Made by a program: the position numbers and the translations under genes
DNA from: JBQLZO01 sp052168315
Lineage (GTDB): Bacteria > Planctomycetota > Phycisphaerae > Phycisphaerales > UBA1924
Reading direction: 5' to 3'
Assembly: GCA_052168315.1 (NCBI GenBank)
Contig: JBQLZO010000023.1
Span: forward strand, 1-26,307
Length of the DNA: 26,307 nt
In this document: positions 15,347-23,314 of the stretch, piece by piece
Layout of the letters: each line of letters opens with the position of its first letter
Position numbering within the stretch: the stretch's first letter is position 1
Notes under the pieces: model-generated
What the model was told of the DNA's origin: nothing
The model's input: only the letters and a program-made list of their open reading frames with translations
Databases searched by the model: none

Positions 15347-15847
15347 ATGGAGTTGCTCGCGTTCGTTGATGAGGGCCAGCGCGGGATGTGCGAACGGATG
15401 CCGGACACGAGGATGACCTTCGCGCGGTGCGGGCTGCGGTGCACGCGGCAGCGCGTGGAGGTGTACGAGCGTCTGCGTGAGACGCGGAGCCATCCGACGG
15501 CCGAGGAGATCCATCGTGAGATCTGCGGTTGCGACTGCGGGTGCCAGACCTCGCTGGCGACGGTGTACAACGCGCTGGATGCGTTGACGCGGGCGGGGCT
15601 GATCCGCCGGATCCAGACGAGCGGTGGGGCGCGGTACGACGCGAATGTGGATGACCATCTGCACCTGACGATGCCGGATGGTCGTGTGGTGGATGTGCCC
15701 GAGGATGTTTCGAGCGAGCTGCTTGCGATGCTGCCGAGCGATGCGCTGGAGCGGCTGTCGGATCGGCTCGGCGTGGCGATCGATCACATCGCGATCCAGG
15801 TGGTCGCGGCACCCGATGGGGCGCGGAGCGCTGGGGTGCGGGTGTGA
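15347..15847 (+). CDS. Fur/PerR-family metalloregulator with unusual cysteine cluster
   Basis: A 166-residue winged-helix repressor of the Fur superfamily. The DNA-binding part reads CTRQRVEVYERL, HPTAEEIHREI, TSLATVYNALDALTRAGLI. The residues matching the PerR regulatory metal site are His49, Asp98, His104, His106 and Asp116. However, both CxxC pairs of the structural zinc site are missing: the first is replaced by MPDG (109-112), and the C-terminus has none. Instead, Cys60, Cys62, Cys64 and Cys66 (CGCDCGC) lie in the loop before the recognition helix, and a CGLRC pair (Cys28, Cys32) lies in helix 1. The start could be ATG 15347 or ATG 15329. The stop codon overlaps the lipoprotein start by one base, so the two are translated together and the lipoprotein may be its target. 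Confidence 0.85.
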   Translation: MELLAFVDEGQRGMCERMPDTRMTFARCGLRCTRQRVEVYERLRETRSHPTAEEIHREICGCDCGCQTSLATVYNALDALTRAGLIRRIQTSGGARYDANVDDHLHLTMPDGRVVDVPEDVSSELLAMLPSDALERLSDRLGVAIDHIAIQVVAAPDGARSAGVRV

Positions 15848-16389
15848 TGATCGAGCGATGCGGTGGGATCGGTCGGTTTGTGTGGCGCGTTGGCGTCGCG
15901 GCGCTGGTCGTCGGTGTTGTTGCGGGGTGCTCGGACAAGAGCGGGGATGCGTCGGGGTCTGGGGAAGTTGTTGCGTCCGGCGATCGGGTGGTGGAGTACA
16001 CGGTGCGTGGCGTGCTGACGCGGCTTCCGAGCGCTGCGGAGCCGGACATGCTGTACGCGCGGCACGAGGCGATCCCGGAGTATCGGAAGATCGACGGGTC
16101 GTACGGGATGGATGTGATGACGATGCCGTTCCCGCTGCCGGAGGGTGGGCTGTCGCTGGAGGGGTTGTCGGTGGGCGATCCGGTGCGGCTGGTGTTCGCG
16201 GTGACCTACGGGGCGGAGTTTGATTCGCTGCGGGGGTATGTGCTGGAGTCGATCGAGCGGCTGCCGGCTGAGACGGTGCTGGACTTCACGCACCTGGAGG
16301 CGCTGCCGGGGTTCGATCGCGCGACGGGTCGGATCGCGCCCGATGGCGGGGATGGGAGCGGGGATGGGGATGGCGGCGCGCCGGAGTGA
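15847..16389 (+). CDS. Lipoprotein with CusF-like copper-binding domain
   Basis: A 180-residue exported protein. A signal peptide with hydrophobic core (VGVAALVVGVVAG) ends in the lipobox VVAGC, giving Cys28 as the lipid-modified residue. The mature part has a Ser/Gly linker. A small beta-barrel follows that resembles the CusF/SCO-associated copper-binding domain, with YTVRGVLTRLP, HEAIPEY (His73), GMDVMTMPFPL (Met88, Met91, Met93), LEGLSVGDPVRLVF and a closing strand. In that family the His and the MxM methionines bind Cu(I). The gap between His73 and Met88 is longer than usual by about eight residues. The tail is Gly/Asp-rich. It overlaps the regulator stop by one base. The copper assignment is inference from motif layout. 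Confidence 0.75.
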   Translation: MIERCGGIGRFVWRVGVAALVVGVVAGCSDKSGDASGSGEVVASGDRVVEYTVRGVLTRLPSAAEPDMLYARHEAIPEYRKIDGSYGMDVMTMPFPLPEGGLSLEGLSVGDPVRLVFAVTYGAEFDSLRGYVLESIERLPAETVLDFTHLEALPGFDRATGRIAPDGGDGSGDGDGGAPE

Positions 16390-16401
16390 CGGGGGTTGGG
16401 G

Positions 16402-16794
16402 TCAGGCGGACTTGTTGAGGCTGTGGAGCATGGTGCAGGCGTCGAGGGGCGCGGCCCTGGCGATGTCGTTGAGGACCTTGCGGGCTTCGGGGGTGACTTC
16501 GTCGAAGGCGACGCCGATGGTCCATGAGAAGAGGCCGGAGCGGTGCTGCCAGCACACATGTGCCTGGATCTGGCAGTTTCCGATGCCCGAGATGATGTTG
16601 AGTGTGAAGGGCTCGTTGGTTTCGCCCTTGAACTTTGAGCGGCGGAGGAGGCGTGCGCCGCCGGCGGAGAGGTCGATGATCTGGCCGTGGGAGGAGTTGA
16701 TGGCGAGGCACTTGACGCGTCCTGCGCCGCGTGCGTTCTTGGATTCCTCGCGGGTTCCCTCGATGAAGTAGTTCGCGTTTCGGACCGAGCGCAT
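16402..16794 (-). CDS. PilZ-domain protein
   Basis: A 130-residue stand-alone PilZ protein, probably a cyclic di-GMP receptor. The two ligand-binding motifs are an RxxxR (RGAGR, just before VKCLAINSS) and, 17 residues on, DxSxxG (IIDLSAGGARLL). The rest fits the PilZ barrel, including the strands PFTLNIISGIG, CQIQAHVCW and SWTIGVAFDE, with a C-terminal helix. The start at 16794 has AGAGG about 8 bases upstream. The frame extends upstream, but without family resemblance. It lies 12 bp from the convergent lipoprotein gene and 205 bp after the small membrane protein gene. Nothing near it shows what it controls. Confidence 0.85.
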   Translation of the reverse strand: MRSVRNANYFIEGTREESKNARGAGRVKCLAINSSHGQIIDLSAGGARLLRRSKFKGETNEPFTLNIISGIGNCQIQAHVCWQHRSGLFSWTIGVAFDEVTPEARKVLNDIARAAPLDACTMLHSLNKSA

Positions 16795-16931
16795 GGTGGC
16801 ACCTCTTCTGGTGGCATCCCGGGTTCTGAATCCGGGCGCGGCGATGCTGTTGCATCGGATGGGGCGGGGGGCGCGATCGGTCATGGGGTTCGGGTGGGCG
16901 GGCGGAGGCGGGCGTTGGCGCGCATCGATGG

Positions 16932-16958
16932 GCGCGACCGGCGCGACCGGCGCGATCG
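16932..16958 (+). repeat. 9-base tandem repeat, three copies
   Basis: GCGCGACCG, GCGCGACCG, GCGCGATCG stand head to tail in the 205-bp spacer between the small membrane protein gene and pilZ. Only the last copy differs, by one C-to-T change. It lies in the region that would hold the pilZ promoter. Confidence 0.8.
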
Positions 16959-16999
16959 GTGGGTCCGAGAGCGCGGGGGCGGGAATGGCGTATGGGTGG

Positions 17000-17581
17000 T
17001 CAGCCGGTGGCGAGGGCGGCGGCGGGCCAGAGGAGGGCGAAGATGAGGCCTGTGATGACGCTCTGGACGATGGCGTCGATGGTCTCGCTGATCCATGCGG
17101 AGGCTTTCTTGGCGAAGAAGACGCCGCCGGGGATGGTGCCGAGGGCGTAGGCCATGAAGGCGGCGGTTGTGGCGATCTGGAAGACGGGGAGGAAGCCGGC
17201 GCCGGGCGCTCGGGCTTCTCCGGTGATGTAGGCGACGAGGATGCTGACGAGGAAGTAGAAGGCGGCGGTGATGGAGAGGTTCCTGGCGAAGACGGGCGGG
17301 CCCGGCTGGATGCGGATGGATCCCCACGGGCCGCTCTTGAATCGCTTCTGGAACTCCTCGGACTTGTAGTCCTTGGGATCGGAGCACATGGGGAACATGT
17401 AGTTGTCGGGCGGGATGTTTTTCTCGCGGATGACGGCGGCGAGGGCGTCTTCTTGTTCGCGGCCGAGGAACTTGATGTCTTCCTTGTGGAGTGGGAGGGC
17501 CATCCATGAGAGCGAGGCCCAGAAGAACACGGCGATGGCCGAGGCGATGATGGGGAGCCAGAGGGTCAGGAGGTCGGTCAT
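17000..17581 (-). CDS. Small integral membrane protein of unknown function
   Basis: A 193-residue protein I do not recognise. The N-terminus is a membrane helix (LWLPIIASAIAVFFWASLSW). A soluble loop of about 65 residues follows, with charged stretches (HKEDIKFLGREQEDALAAVI, then PMCSDPKDYKSEEFQKRF). Three further hydrophobic segments follow (LSITAAFYFLVSILVAYI, FQIATTAAFMAYALGTI, IVQSVITGLIFALLWPA). The start at 17581 has a good ribosome binding site (AAAGGAAC). It is divergent from recQ across a 107-bp spacer with a symmetric pair of -10-like hexamers. No functional clue. Confidence 0.8.
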   Translation of the reverse strand: MTDLLTLWLPIIASAIAVFFWASLSWMALPLHKEDIKFLGREQEDALAAVIREKNIPPDNYMFPMCSDPKDYKSEEFQKRFKSGPWGSIRIQPGPPVFARNLSITAAFYFLVSILVAYITGEARAPGAGFLPVFQIATTAAFMAYALGTIPGGVFFAKKASAWISETIDAIVQSVITGLIFALLWPAAALATG

Positions 17582-17654
17582 GGGGTTGTTCCTTTGCGAG
17601 AGCAGGCGGATCCGAGGGTGTCGGCGGGCCCGCGCGGGGGCAAACGGGTGGGCG

Positions 17655-17679
17655 AGGATACCGCGGATCGCGTTATCCT
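17655..17679. promoter_or_regulatory. 25-bp dyad with divergent -10 hexamers
   Basis: AGGATA (17655-17660) and TATCCT (17674-17679) are exact reverse complements. The sequence between them continues the symmetry: 10 of 12 position pairs in the 25 bp match around a central A at 17667. Read outward, each end is a TATCCT -10-like element, the right one for recQ and the left one for the small membrane protein gene. The two promoters would overlap, and the dyad could also be an operator. Confidence 0.45.
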
Positions 17680-17688
17680 CAGGGTTGC

Positions 17689-19584
17689 ATGTGGGAAGGG
17701 CGTGTCCAGGATGGCGGTTGCGATGCGGCGGATGCCGGCGGGGATGGTGTGCTCTCGGCGGTGCGCGGGGTGTGGGGGTTCGATGAGCTGAGGCCCCTGC
17801 AGCGGGAGGCGATCGGGCTGGCGGTGGCGGGGCGGGATGGGCTGGTGGTGCTTCCGACGGGCGGTGGGAAGTCGTTGTGCTACCAGGCGCCGCCGCTCGT
17901 GACGGGCGGGCTGACGCTGGTGATCTCGCCGCTGATCGCGCTGATGAAGGACCAGGTGGATGGTCTGCGTCTGAATGGGTATCCGGCGGCGGCGCTGCAT
18001 TCGCAGTGCGGGACGGATGAGATCGAGCGTGCGTGGGGCGAGCTGCGTGATGGATCGCTGCGGCTTCTATTGACCTCGCCGGAGCGGGCGGTGTCGGCGC
18101 GGTTCGTGAACGAGCTGCGTGAGGCGGGGGTTCGGCCGGGCGCGATCGCGGTGGATGAGGCGCACTGCATCAGCCAGTGGGGGCATGATTTCCGGCCGGA
18201 GTACCGGCAGCTGGCGGGGCTGCGGCGGTGGTTCCCGGGTGTGGCAATGCAGGCGTTCACGGCGACGGCGACGCCGCGCGTGCGCGAGGACATCGTGGAG
18301 CAATTGGGGCTGCGCGATCCGGTGGTGCTGGTGGGTGATTTCGATCGTCCGAACCTGACCTATCGGGTGGTGCATCGGAGCCGGCCCGTGGAGCAGATCC
18401 TGGCAGCGCTTTCGCGGCACGAGGGCGAGGCGGCGATCGTGTACTGCATGTCGCGGCGTCAGACGGAGGAGCTGGCGGACACGCTGCGGCGGCACGGGAT
18501 CGATGCGGGGGCGTACCACGCGGGGCTGGACGGGGCGAAGCGGACGCGGGTGCAGGATGATTTCATCCGTGAGCGGCTTCGTGTGGTGGTGGCGACGGTG
18601 GCGTTCGGGATGGGGATCGATCGTTCGGATGTTCGCCTGGTGGCGCACGCTTCGATGCCGAAGTCGGTGGAGGCGTACCAGCAGGAGGCGGGGCGTGCGG
18701 GTCGGGATGGTCTCCCGGCCGAGTGCCTGCTGCTGCTGGGGACGCAGGATGCGGGGAACTGGGAGCGGTTGATCCGGCGATCGGCGGAGGAGTCCGGCGT
18801 CGGGGCGGAGGTGGTGGAGCCGCAGGTGGCGCTGGTGCGAGAGATGCGGCGTTTCGCGACGCGGGTGTCGTGCCGGCACCGGCTGTTGTGCGAGCACTTC
18901 GGGCAGCGGTTCGATCGGGTGCCGTGCGGCGCGTGCGATGTGTGTCTTGGTGAGACGGAGCCGGTGGGCGATGCGGTGTTGGTGTCTCGGAAGATTTTGT
19001 CGGCGGTGGCGCGGACGGGTCAGCGGTTCGGGGTGGGTCACATCGCGGGTGTGCTGCGTGGGAAGCGTGATGAGCGGATGGTGCGACTGGAGCACGATCG
19101 GCTGCCGACCTTCGGGGCGTTGTCGGGGATGTCGAGCGGCGAGATCCGGGCGTTCGTGGATCAGTTGATCGATCAGGATGTGCTGGCGCGGGATGAGTCG
19201 GGCGAGTATCCGACGGTGTGCTTCGGGGCGCGTGGGATGGCGGTGATGCGTGGCGAGGATGCGTCGGTGCAGCTGGCGCGGGTGGCGGGATCGGGGCGGC
19301 GCTCGCGTGAGCGTGCGGCGCGGCGGGGCGGGGTGGAGGCGCGTCCGCTGGGTCCGGATGAGCGTGCGGCGTTCGATGCGCTGAAGTCGTGGCGTCGGGA
19401 GCTGGCCGAGGAGCGTCAGGTGCCGCCGTATGTGATCTTCTCAGATGCGACGCTGCGGGAGATCGTGCTGGCCCGTCCGCGGGATGTCGAGTCGTTGCTG
19501 GAGGTGAAGGGGATCGGTGAGCGGAAGCGTGAGGAGTTCGGGGAGGCGGTGCTGGGGGTGCTGCGGTCGCTGCCGGAGCTGTGA
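17689..19584 (+). CDS. recQ: ATP-dependent DNA helicase RecQ
   Basis: A 3'-5' helicase of the RecQ family acting in recombination and fork repair. The 631-residue product is close to the E. coli length. The helicase motifs are TGGGKS (57-62), DEAHCISQWGHDFRPEY (from 156), FTATATPRVREDI, YCMSRRQTEELADTL and VAFGMGIDRSDVRLV, ending in YQQEAGRAGRDG. A zinc-binding block follows (CRHRLLC, then CGACDVC), then the RQC winged helix. A C-terminal HRDC domain is present (about 556-622, with AFDALKSWRRELAEE and LEVKGIGERKREEFGE). The ATG at 17689 is only 9 bases after TATCCT, so the leader would be two or three bases long. AGGG lies 5 bases upstream as a weak ribosome site. It ends 34 bp from the convergent kinase gene. 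Confidence 0.95.
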   Translation: MWEGRVQDGGCDAADAGGDGVLSAVRGVWGFDELRPLQREAIGLAVAGRDGLVVLPTGGGKSLCYQAPPLVTGGLTLVISPLIALMKDQVDGLRLNGYPAAALHSQCGTDEIERAWGELRDGSLRLLLTSPERAVSARFVNELREAGVRPGAIAVDEAHCISQWGHDFRPEYRQLAGLRRWFPGVAMQAFTATATPRVREDIVEQLGLRDPVVLVGDFDRPNLTYRVVHRSRPVEQILAALSRHEGEAAIVYCMSRRQTEELADTLRRHGIDAGAYHAGLDGAKRTRVQDDFIRERLRVVVATVAFGMGIDRSDVRLVAHASMPKSVEAYQQEAGRAGRDGLPAECLLLLGTQDAGNWERLIRRSAEESGVGAEVVEPQVALVREMRRFATRVSCRHRLLCEHFGQRFDRVPCGACDVCLGETEPVGDAVLVSRKILSAVARTGQRFGVGHIAGVLRGKRDERMVRLEHDRLPTFGALSGMSSGEIRAFVDQLIDQDVLARDESGEYPTVCFGARGMAVMRGEDASVQLARVAGSGRRSRERAARRGGVEARPLGPDERAAFDALKSWRRELAEERQVPPYVIFSDATLREIVLARPRDVESLLEVKGIGERKREEFGEAVLGVLRSLPEL

Positions 19585-19618
19585 TGGGTGGGTTTGGTTG
19601 GGCGCGTGCGGGATGGTT

Positions 19619-21460
19619 TCAGGCGGTCTTGCAGGCGCGGTGTGAGCGGGCGATCCATGATGCGACGCGTGCGATGAGTTCTGCGCGGTCGATGGGCTTG
19701 GTGAGATAGTCATCGCATCCGACATTGATGCAGCGTTCGCGTTCTCCGCGCATTGCGTGGGCGGTGAGTGCGACGATGGGGATCATGACGCCCTGTGCGC
19801 GGAGGCGCTTGGTTGCCTCGTAGCCATCGACGATGGGCATCTGGATGTCCATGAGGATGAGGTCGGGCGGTTGGCCGGAGGCGATGGATTCGTTGGTGCG
19901 CTCGATGGCTTCGAGGCCGTTGGCCGCGATGGCGACGGTGGCGCCGGCTCGGGTGAGCAGCGAGGAGATGAGCATCTGGTTGTCGGGTCCATCCTCGACG
20001 AGGAGGATTGTGCTGCCGGCGAGCGACATCGCGGGGGGCGGCTGGACGGGGGGCGGCGTGCGATCCTGGGTGATGTGCGCTGCGATGGGGCGGAGATTGG
20101 TGGGGAGTTGGCAGGTGGCGACGGGGATGGTGAGGGTGAAGGTCGAGCCGACGCCCGGGGTGGACTCGGTGGCGATGCTGCCGGAGAGGAGTTTGGCGAG
20201 GCTTGAGCAGATGTTGAGGCCGAGGCCGGCGCCGCCGTGCTTGCGGGAGGTGGAGGGGTCGGCCTGCGTGAACGGCTTGAACAGGCGTGCCATCTGCTGC
20301 TGGGTGATGCCGATGCCCGTGTCCTTGATGTCGATGGTGAGGATGCCCTCGGCGGTGTTTGGATCGGTCCGGCGGAAGGCCGCGGCGATGGTGACGCCGC
20401 CTTTCTCGGTGAACTTGATGGCGTTGCCGACGAGGTTGAGCAGGATCTGTCGGATCCTTGTGGGATCGGACATGACCGCGTCGGGCACGGAGGGGTCGCG
20501 ATCGAGCACGAGTGCGAGGCCCTTGTCGCGTGCCCTGGGGCGCATGTTCTGGGCGATTCCCTCGAGCAGGTCGGGGATGGCGACGGGGACGGACTCGATG
20601 TCGAGCTTTCCGGCGTCGATCTTGGAGATGTCGAGGAGGTCGTTGATGATGTTGAGCAGGTGCTGGCCGTTGCGCTGGATGGAGGCGAGCGCGTTGGCGC
20701 GTTCGGTTGGGAGGAGCGGCGATTCGTGTTCCTGGGCGAGCAGGTCCGCGTAGCCGAGGATGGCGGTCATTGGGGTCCGGATCTCGTGTGAGATGTTGGC
20801 GATGAACTCGCTCTTGGCGCGGTTGAGCGCGGTGGCCTTCCTGGCGGTGGCGGCGAGTTCGTAGACGAGGTCGCTCTGGCGCTGGACTTCGGCGCGGAGG
20901 GTGCTGTGGATGCTGAGGAGTTCTTCGCGCTCGTTTCGTGCGATGGCGAGCGAGGACTCGGCGTTGGATGCGCGGCTGTGCTGGGCGATGTGGTCGCAGG
21001 CCATGTGCCCGAGGGCTTCGAGGGCGCCGAGTTGCCGCGGCGTGAGGGTTCGCTCGGCGGTGTCGATGACGCAGAGGGTGCCGAGGGGGAGTCCCTGTTT
21101 GTTCTTGAGGACGATGCCGGCGTAGAAGACGATGTGTGGATCGGAGGTGACGAGGGGGTTGTCGGCGAAGCGTGGGTCGGCGCGGGCATCGGGGACGATG
21201 AGTGGCGCTTCCTGGAGGATTGCGTGGGCGCAGAAGGCGTGGTCGCGGGGGGTTGAGCGGATCTTCAGGCCGACGCGCCCGATGAGGCACTGGTGCTCAT
21301 CTTCGACGAGCGAGACCATTCCGATGGGGCAGTCGCAGAGGTTGGCGGCGAGTGCGGCGAGTTCATCGTGCCACGGGGAGGACATCCCGGGCCGATAACC
21401 GGCGTTTCTGACAGCGGCGAGTCGTTCGGTTTCGTTGGGGTGTCTTTGGGCTGGGGGCAT
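19619..21460 (-). CDS. Cytoplasmic GAF hybrid sensor histidine kinase with response-regulator domain
   Basis: A 613-residue two-component protein without membrane segments. In order: a GAF domain (about 15-165, with the family's NETERLAAVRN start, ANLCDCPIGMVSLV and GTLCVID); a coiled linker; a HisKA domain with phospho-acceptor His225 (FIANISHEIRTP); a HATPase domain (N-box Asn342/Asn346 in QILLNLVGNAIKF, then DTGIGI and GGAGLGL); and a receiver domain with phospho-acceptor Asp538 (LILMDIQMP), a starting ILLVEDGPDN and LTKPI. There is no HPt or output domain, so phosphate must pass to a separate protein not seen here. The start at 21460 keeps the GAF N-terminus; the frame stays open far upstream as shadow sequence. 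It is divergent from atpD. Confidence 0.92.
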   Translation of the reverse strand: MPPAQRHPNETERLAAVRNAGYRPGMSSPWHDELAALAANLCDCPIGMVSLVEDEHQCLIGRVGLKIRSTPRDHAFCAHAILQEAPLIVPDARADPRFADNPLVTSDPHIVFYAGIVLKNKQGLPLGTLCVIDTAERTLTPRQLGALEALGHMACDHIAQHSRASNAESSLAIARNEREELLSIHSTLRAEVQRQSDLVYELAATARKATALNRAKSEFIANISHEIRTPMTAILGYADLLAQEHESPLLPTERANALASIQRNGQHLLNIINDLLDISKIDAGKLDIESVPVAIPDLLEGIAQNMRPRARDKGLALVLDRDPSVPDAVMSDPTRIRQILLNLVGNAIKFTEKGGVTIAAAFRRTDPNTAEGILTIDIKDTGIGITQQQMARLFKPFTQADPSTSRKHGGAGLGLNICSSLAKLLSGSIATESTPGVGSTFTLTIPVATCQLPTNLRPIAAHITQDRTPPPVQPPPAMSLAGSTILLVEDGPDNQMLISSLLTRAGATVAIAANGLEAIERTNESIASGQPPDLILMDIQMPIVDGYEATKRLRAQGVMIPIVALTAHAMRGERERCINVGCDDYLTKPIDRAELIARVASWIARSHRACKTA

Positions 21461-21874
21461 TCGTGGCCGTCCAATGTTGTTGCTCGGGAATCGACGGTGA
21501 GCGACGGGGTCGTGGTCGATTCGTTTGATTCCTTCGGAGCGGGGTTGAGATCGTCCATGGCGGGGAGTTCCTTGAAGGGATCGGTGAGAATCCTGATTGG
21601 GGCGGGTGTGCTGGAGGGGTGGGGAGGGGAGGCGGGCTGAGATGGGGTGGGACGGGGGGCTGGGGCGGGGGGTGGTTGGCGTTGGAATCCGCTCGTCGTG
21701 GGTCTGTTCCGGCTCGCCGGGGGCGCTGGTGGCCGCTATCCTGTGCCCTCTCTCCCGGGCTCGGCATGTCGCCTGGGATCTGTTCATTCGAGTTGATCGC
21801 GGCCCGGTCCGGGGATCAGGATCGACGCGGCCTCCCTGTCGGCGATTTTCCAAACCCTTCAAAGGAAAGCACTT
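21461..21874. other. 414-bp spacer between kinase and atpD
   Basis: It contains the probable atpD promoter and a long atpD leader on the plus strand. On the minus strand, a short frame starting at 21558 has AAGGA about 10 bases upstream and runs into the kinase gene in another reading frame. Its product is Ser/Thr/Pro-rich and unlike any family I know, so I do not call it a gene. Confidence 0.5.
21737..21742 (+). promoter_or_regulatory. Putative -10 hexamer of atpD
   Basis: TATCCT, the same hexamer as at recQ, lies 132 bases before the atpD ATG. It implies a leader of about 125 bases ending in the ribosome site AAAGGAAAG. No standard -35 is visible. Confidence 0.4.
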
Positions 21875-23314
21875 ATGGCCACCGAGGGCATTATTTCGCA
21901 GGTGATCGGGTCCACCTTCGACGCGCAGTTTCCGGAGGACCAGCTTCCGGAGATCTACAACGCGGTGACGGTGAAGGCCGAGACCCGTGCCGGGCGGCTG
22001 GATCTGACCGGCGAGGTGCAGAAGCACCTTGGCGGCGGTCGGGTTCGGTGCGTTGCGCTGGGTTCGACGGACGGTCTGACCCGCGGGATGAAGTGCCTGG
22101 ACACGGGCGCTGCGGTGCAGGTTCCGGTGGGCGAGAAGGTGCTGGGGCGGGTGTTCAACCTTCTGGGCAAGCCGATCGACAACAAGGCGGAGCTGAGCGG
22201 TGTGCCGATGCGGCCGATCCACGCGGAGCCGCCGGAATTCGATCAGCTCAACCCGAAGACCGAGATTCTTCCGACGGGCATCAAGGTGATCGACCTGCTT
22301 TGCCCGTTCGTTCGAGGCGGCAAGATCGGTCTGTTCGGCGGTGCGGGCGTGGGGAAGACCGTGATCATCCAGGAGATGATCGCTCGTGTGGCCCGTGAGT
22401 TCGGCGGTTACTCCGTGTTCTGCGGGGTGGGCGAGCGGACGCGTGAGGGCAACGACCTCTGGCTGGAAATGCAGGAGGCCGAGTACACGGATGAGAACGG
22501 GAACAAGGCGCATGTGATCGACAAGGTGGCGATGGTGTTCGGTCAGATGAACGAGCCGCCGGGCGCCCGTCTTCGTGTGGCGCTGTCGGGCCTGACGATG
22601 GCGGAGAACTTCCGCGATGAGTCGGGCAAGGAGACGATGATCTTCGTCGACAACATCTTCCGGTTCACGCAGGCGGGTTCTGAGGTGTCGGCGCTGCTGG
22701 GTCGTATGCCATCGGCGGTGGGTTACCAGCCGACGCTCTCGACGGAGATGGGCGAGCTCCAGGAGCGGATCACCTCGACGAGCAAGGGCGCGATTACTTC
22801 GGTGCAGGCGATCTATGTGCCGGCCGACGACCTGACGGACCCGGCCCCCGCGACGGCGTTCGCCCACCTCGATGCGTTCGTGGTGCTTTCCCGCGGCATC
22901 GCGGAGAAGGGCATCTTCCCCGCGGTGGACCCGCTGGCGTCGACCTCGACGATCCTGGACCGCTCGATCCTGGGCGACCGGCACTACAGCGTGTCGCTGC
23001 GTGTGCAGCGGATCCTGCAGCGGTACAAGGACCTGCAGGACATCATCGCGATTCTCGGCGTTGATGAGCTTTCGGAAGAGGACAAGCTGACGGTGAGCCG
23101 GGCGCGGAAGATCGAGCGATTCCTTTCGCAGCCGTTCTACGTGGCCGAGGTGTTCACGGGCTTCCCGGGCATCTATACCTCGCTGGAGGACACGATCGAC
23201 TCGTTCGAGCGTCTGTGCAACGGCGAGGGTGATGATCTTCCGGAGTCGGCGTTCATGTATGTCGGGACGCTGGACGATGCTCGTGCGAAGGCGGAGAAGA
23301 TGGCGAAGGCGTGA
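21875..23314 (+). CDS. atpD: F1F0 ATP synthase subunit beta
   Basis: The catalytic beta subunit of the F1 head, 479 residues. The N-terminal barrel (IISQVIGSTFDAQFP) is normal. Walker A is GGAGVGKT (155-162), the GER block is VGERTREGNDLW, and Walker B is ETMIFVDNIFRF. The signature PAVDPLASTSTILD and the DELSEED helix (here GVDELSEEDK) follow. A small insert (YTDENGNKAHVIDK) precedes the VFGQMNEPPGARLRVALSGL block. AAAGGAAAG lies about 6 bases before the ATG. Codon third positions are more balanced between G and C than in neighbours, as expected for a highly expressed gene. No atpA, atpG or atpC is adjacent: the upstream gene is a divergent kinase, and a terminator follows directly. Confidence 0.97.
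   Translation: MATEGIISQVIGSTFDAQFPEDQLPEIYNAVTVKAETRAGRLDLTGEVQKHLGGGRVRCVALGSTDGLTRGMKCLDTGAAVQVPVGEKVLGRVFNLLGKPIDNKAELSGVPMRPIHAEPPEFDQLNPKTEILPTGIKVIDLLCPFVRGGKIGLFGGAGVGKTVIIQEMIARVAREFGGYSVFCGVGERTREGNDLWLEMQEAEYTDENGNKAHVIDKVAMVFGQMNEPPGARLRVALSGLTMAENFRDESGKETMIFVDNIFRFTQAGSEVSALLGRMPSAVGYQPTLSTEMGELQERITSTSKGAITSVQAIYVPADDLTDPAPATAFAHLDAFVVLSRGIAEKGIFPAVDPLASTSTILDRSILGDRHYSVSLRVQRILQRYKDLQDIIAILGVDELSEEDKLTVSRARKIERFLSQPFYVAEVFTGFPGIYTSLEDTIDSFERLCNGEGDDLPESAFMYVGTLDDARAKAEKMAKA

Noticed and set aside
16881..17507. Arg/His-rich frame on the minus strand within the small membrane protein gene
   Set aside because: It is a shadow of the 17000-17581 gene, which has membrane helices and a ribosome binding site.
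21265..21558. Possible 97-residue gene or upstream leader overlapping the kinase start
   Set aside because: It has a ribosome-site-like AAGGA, but the product is low-complexity, it overlaps the kinase in another frame, and no conserved pattern is visible.
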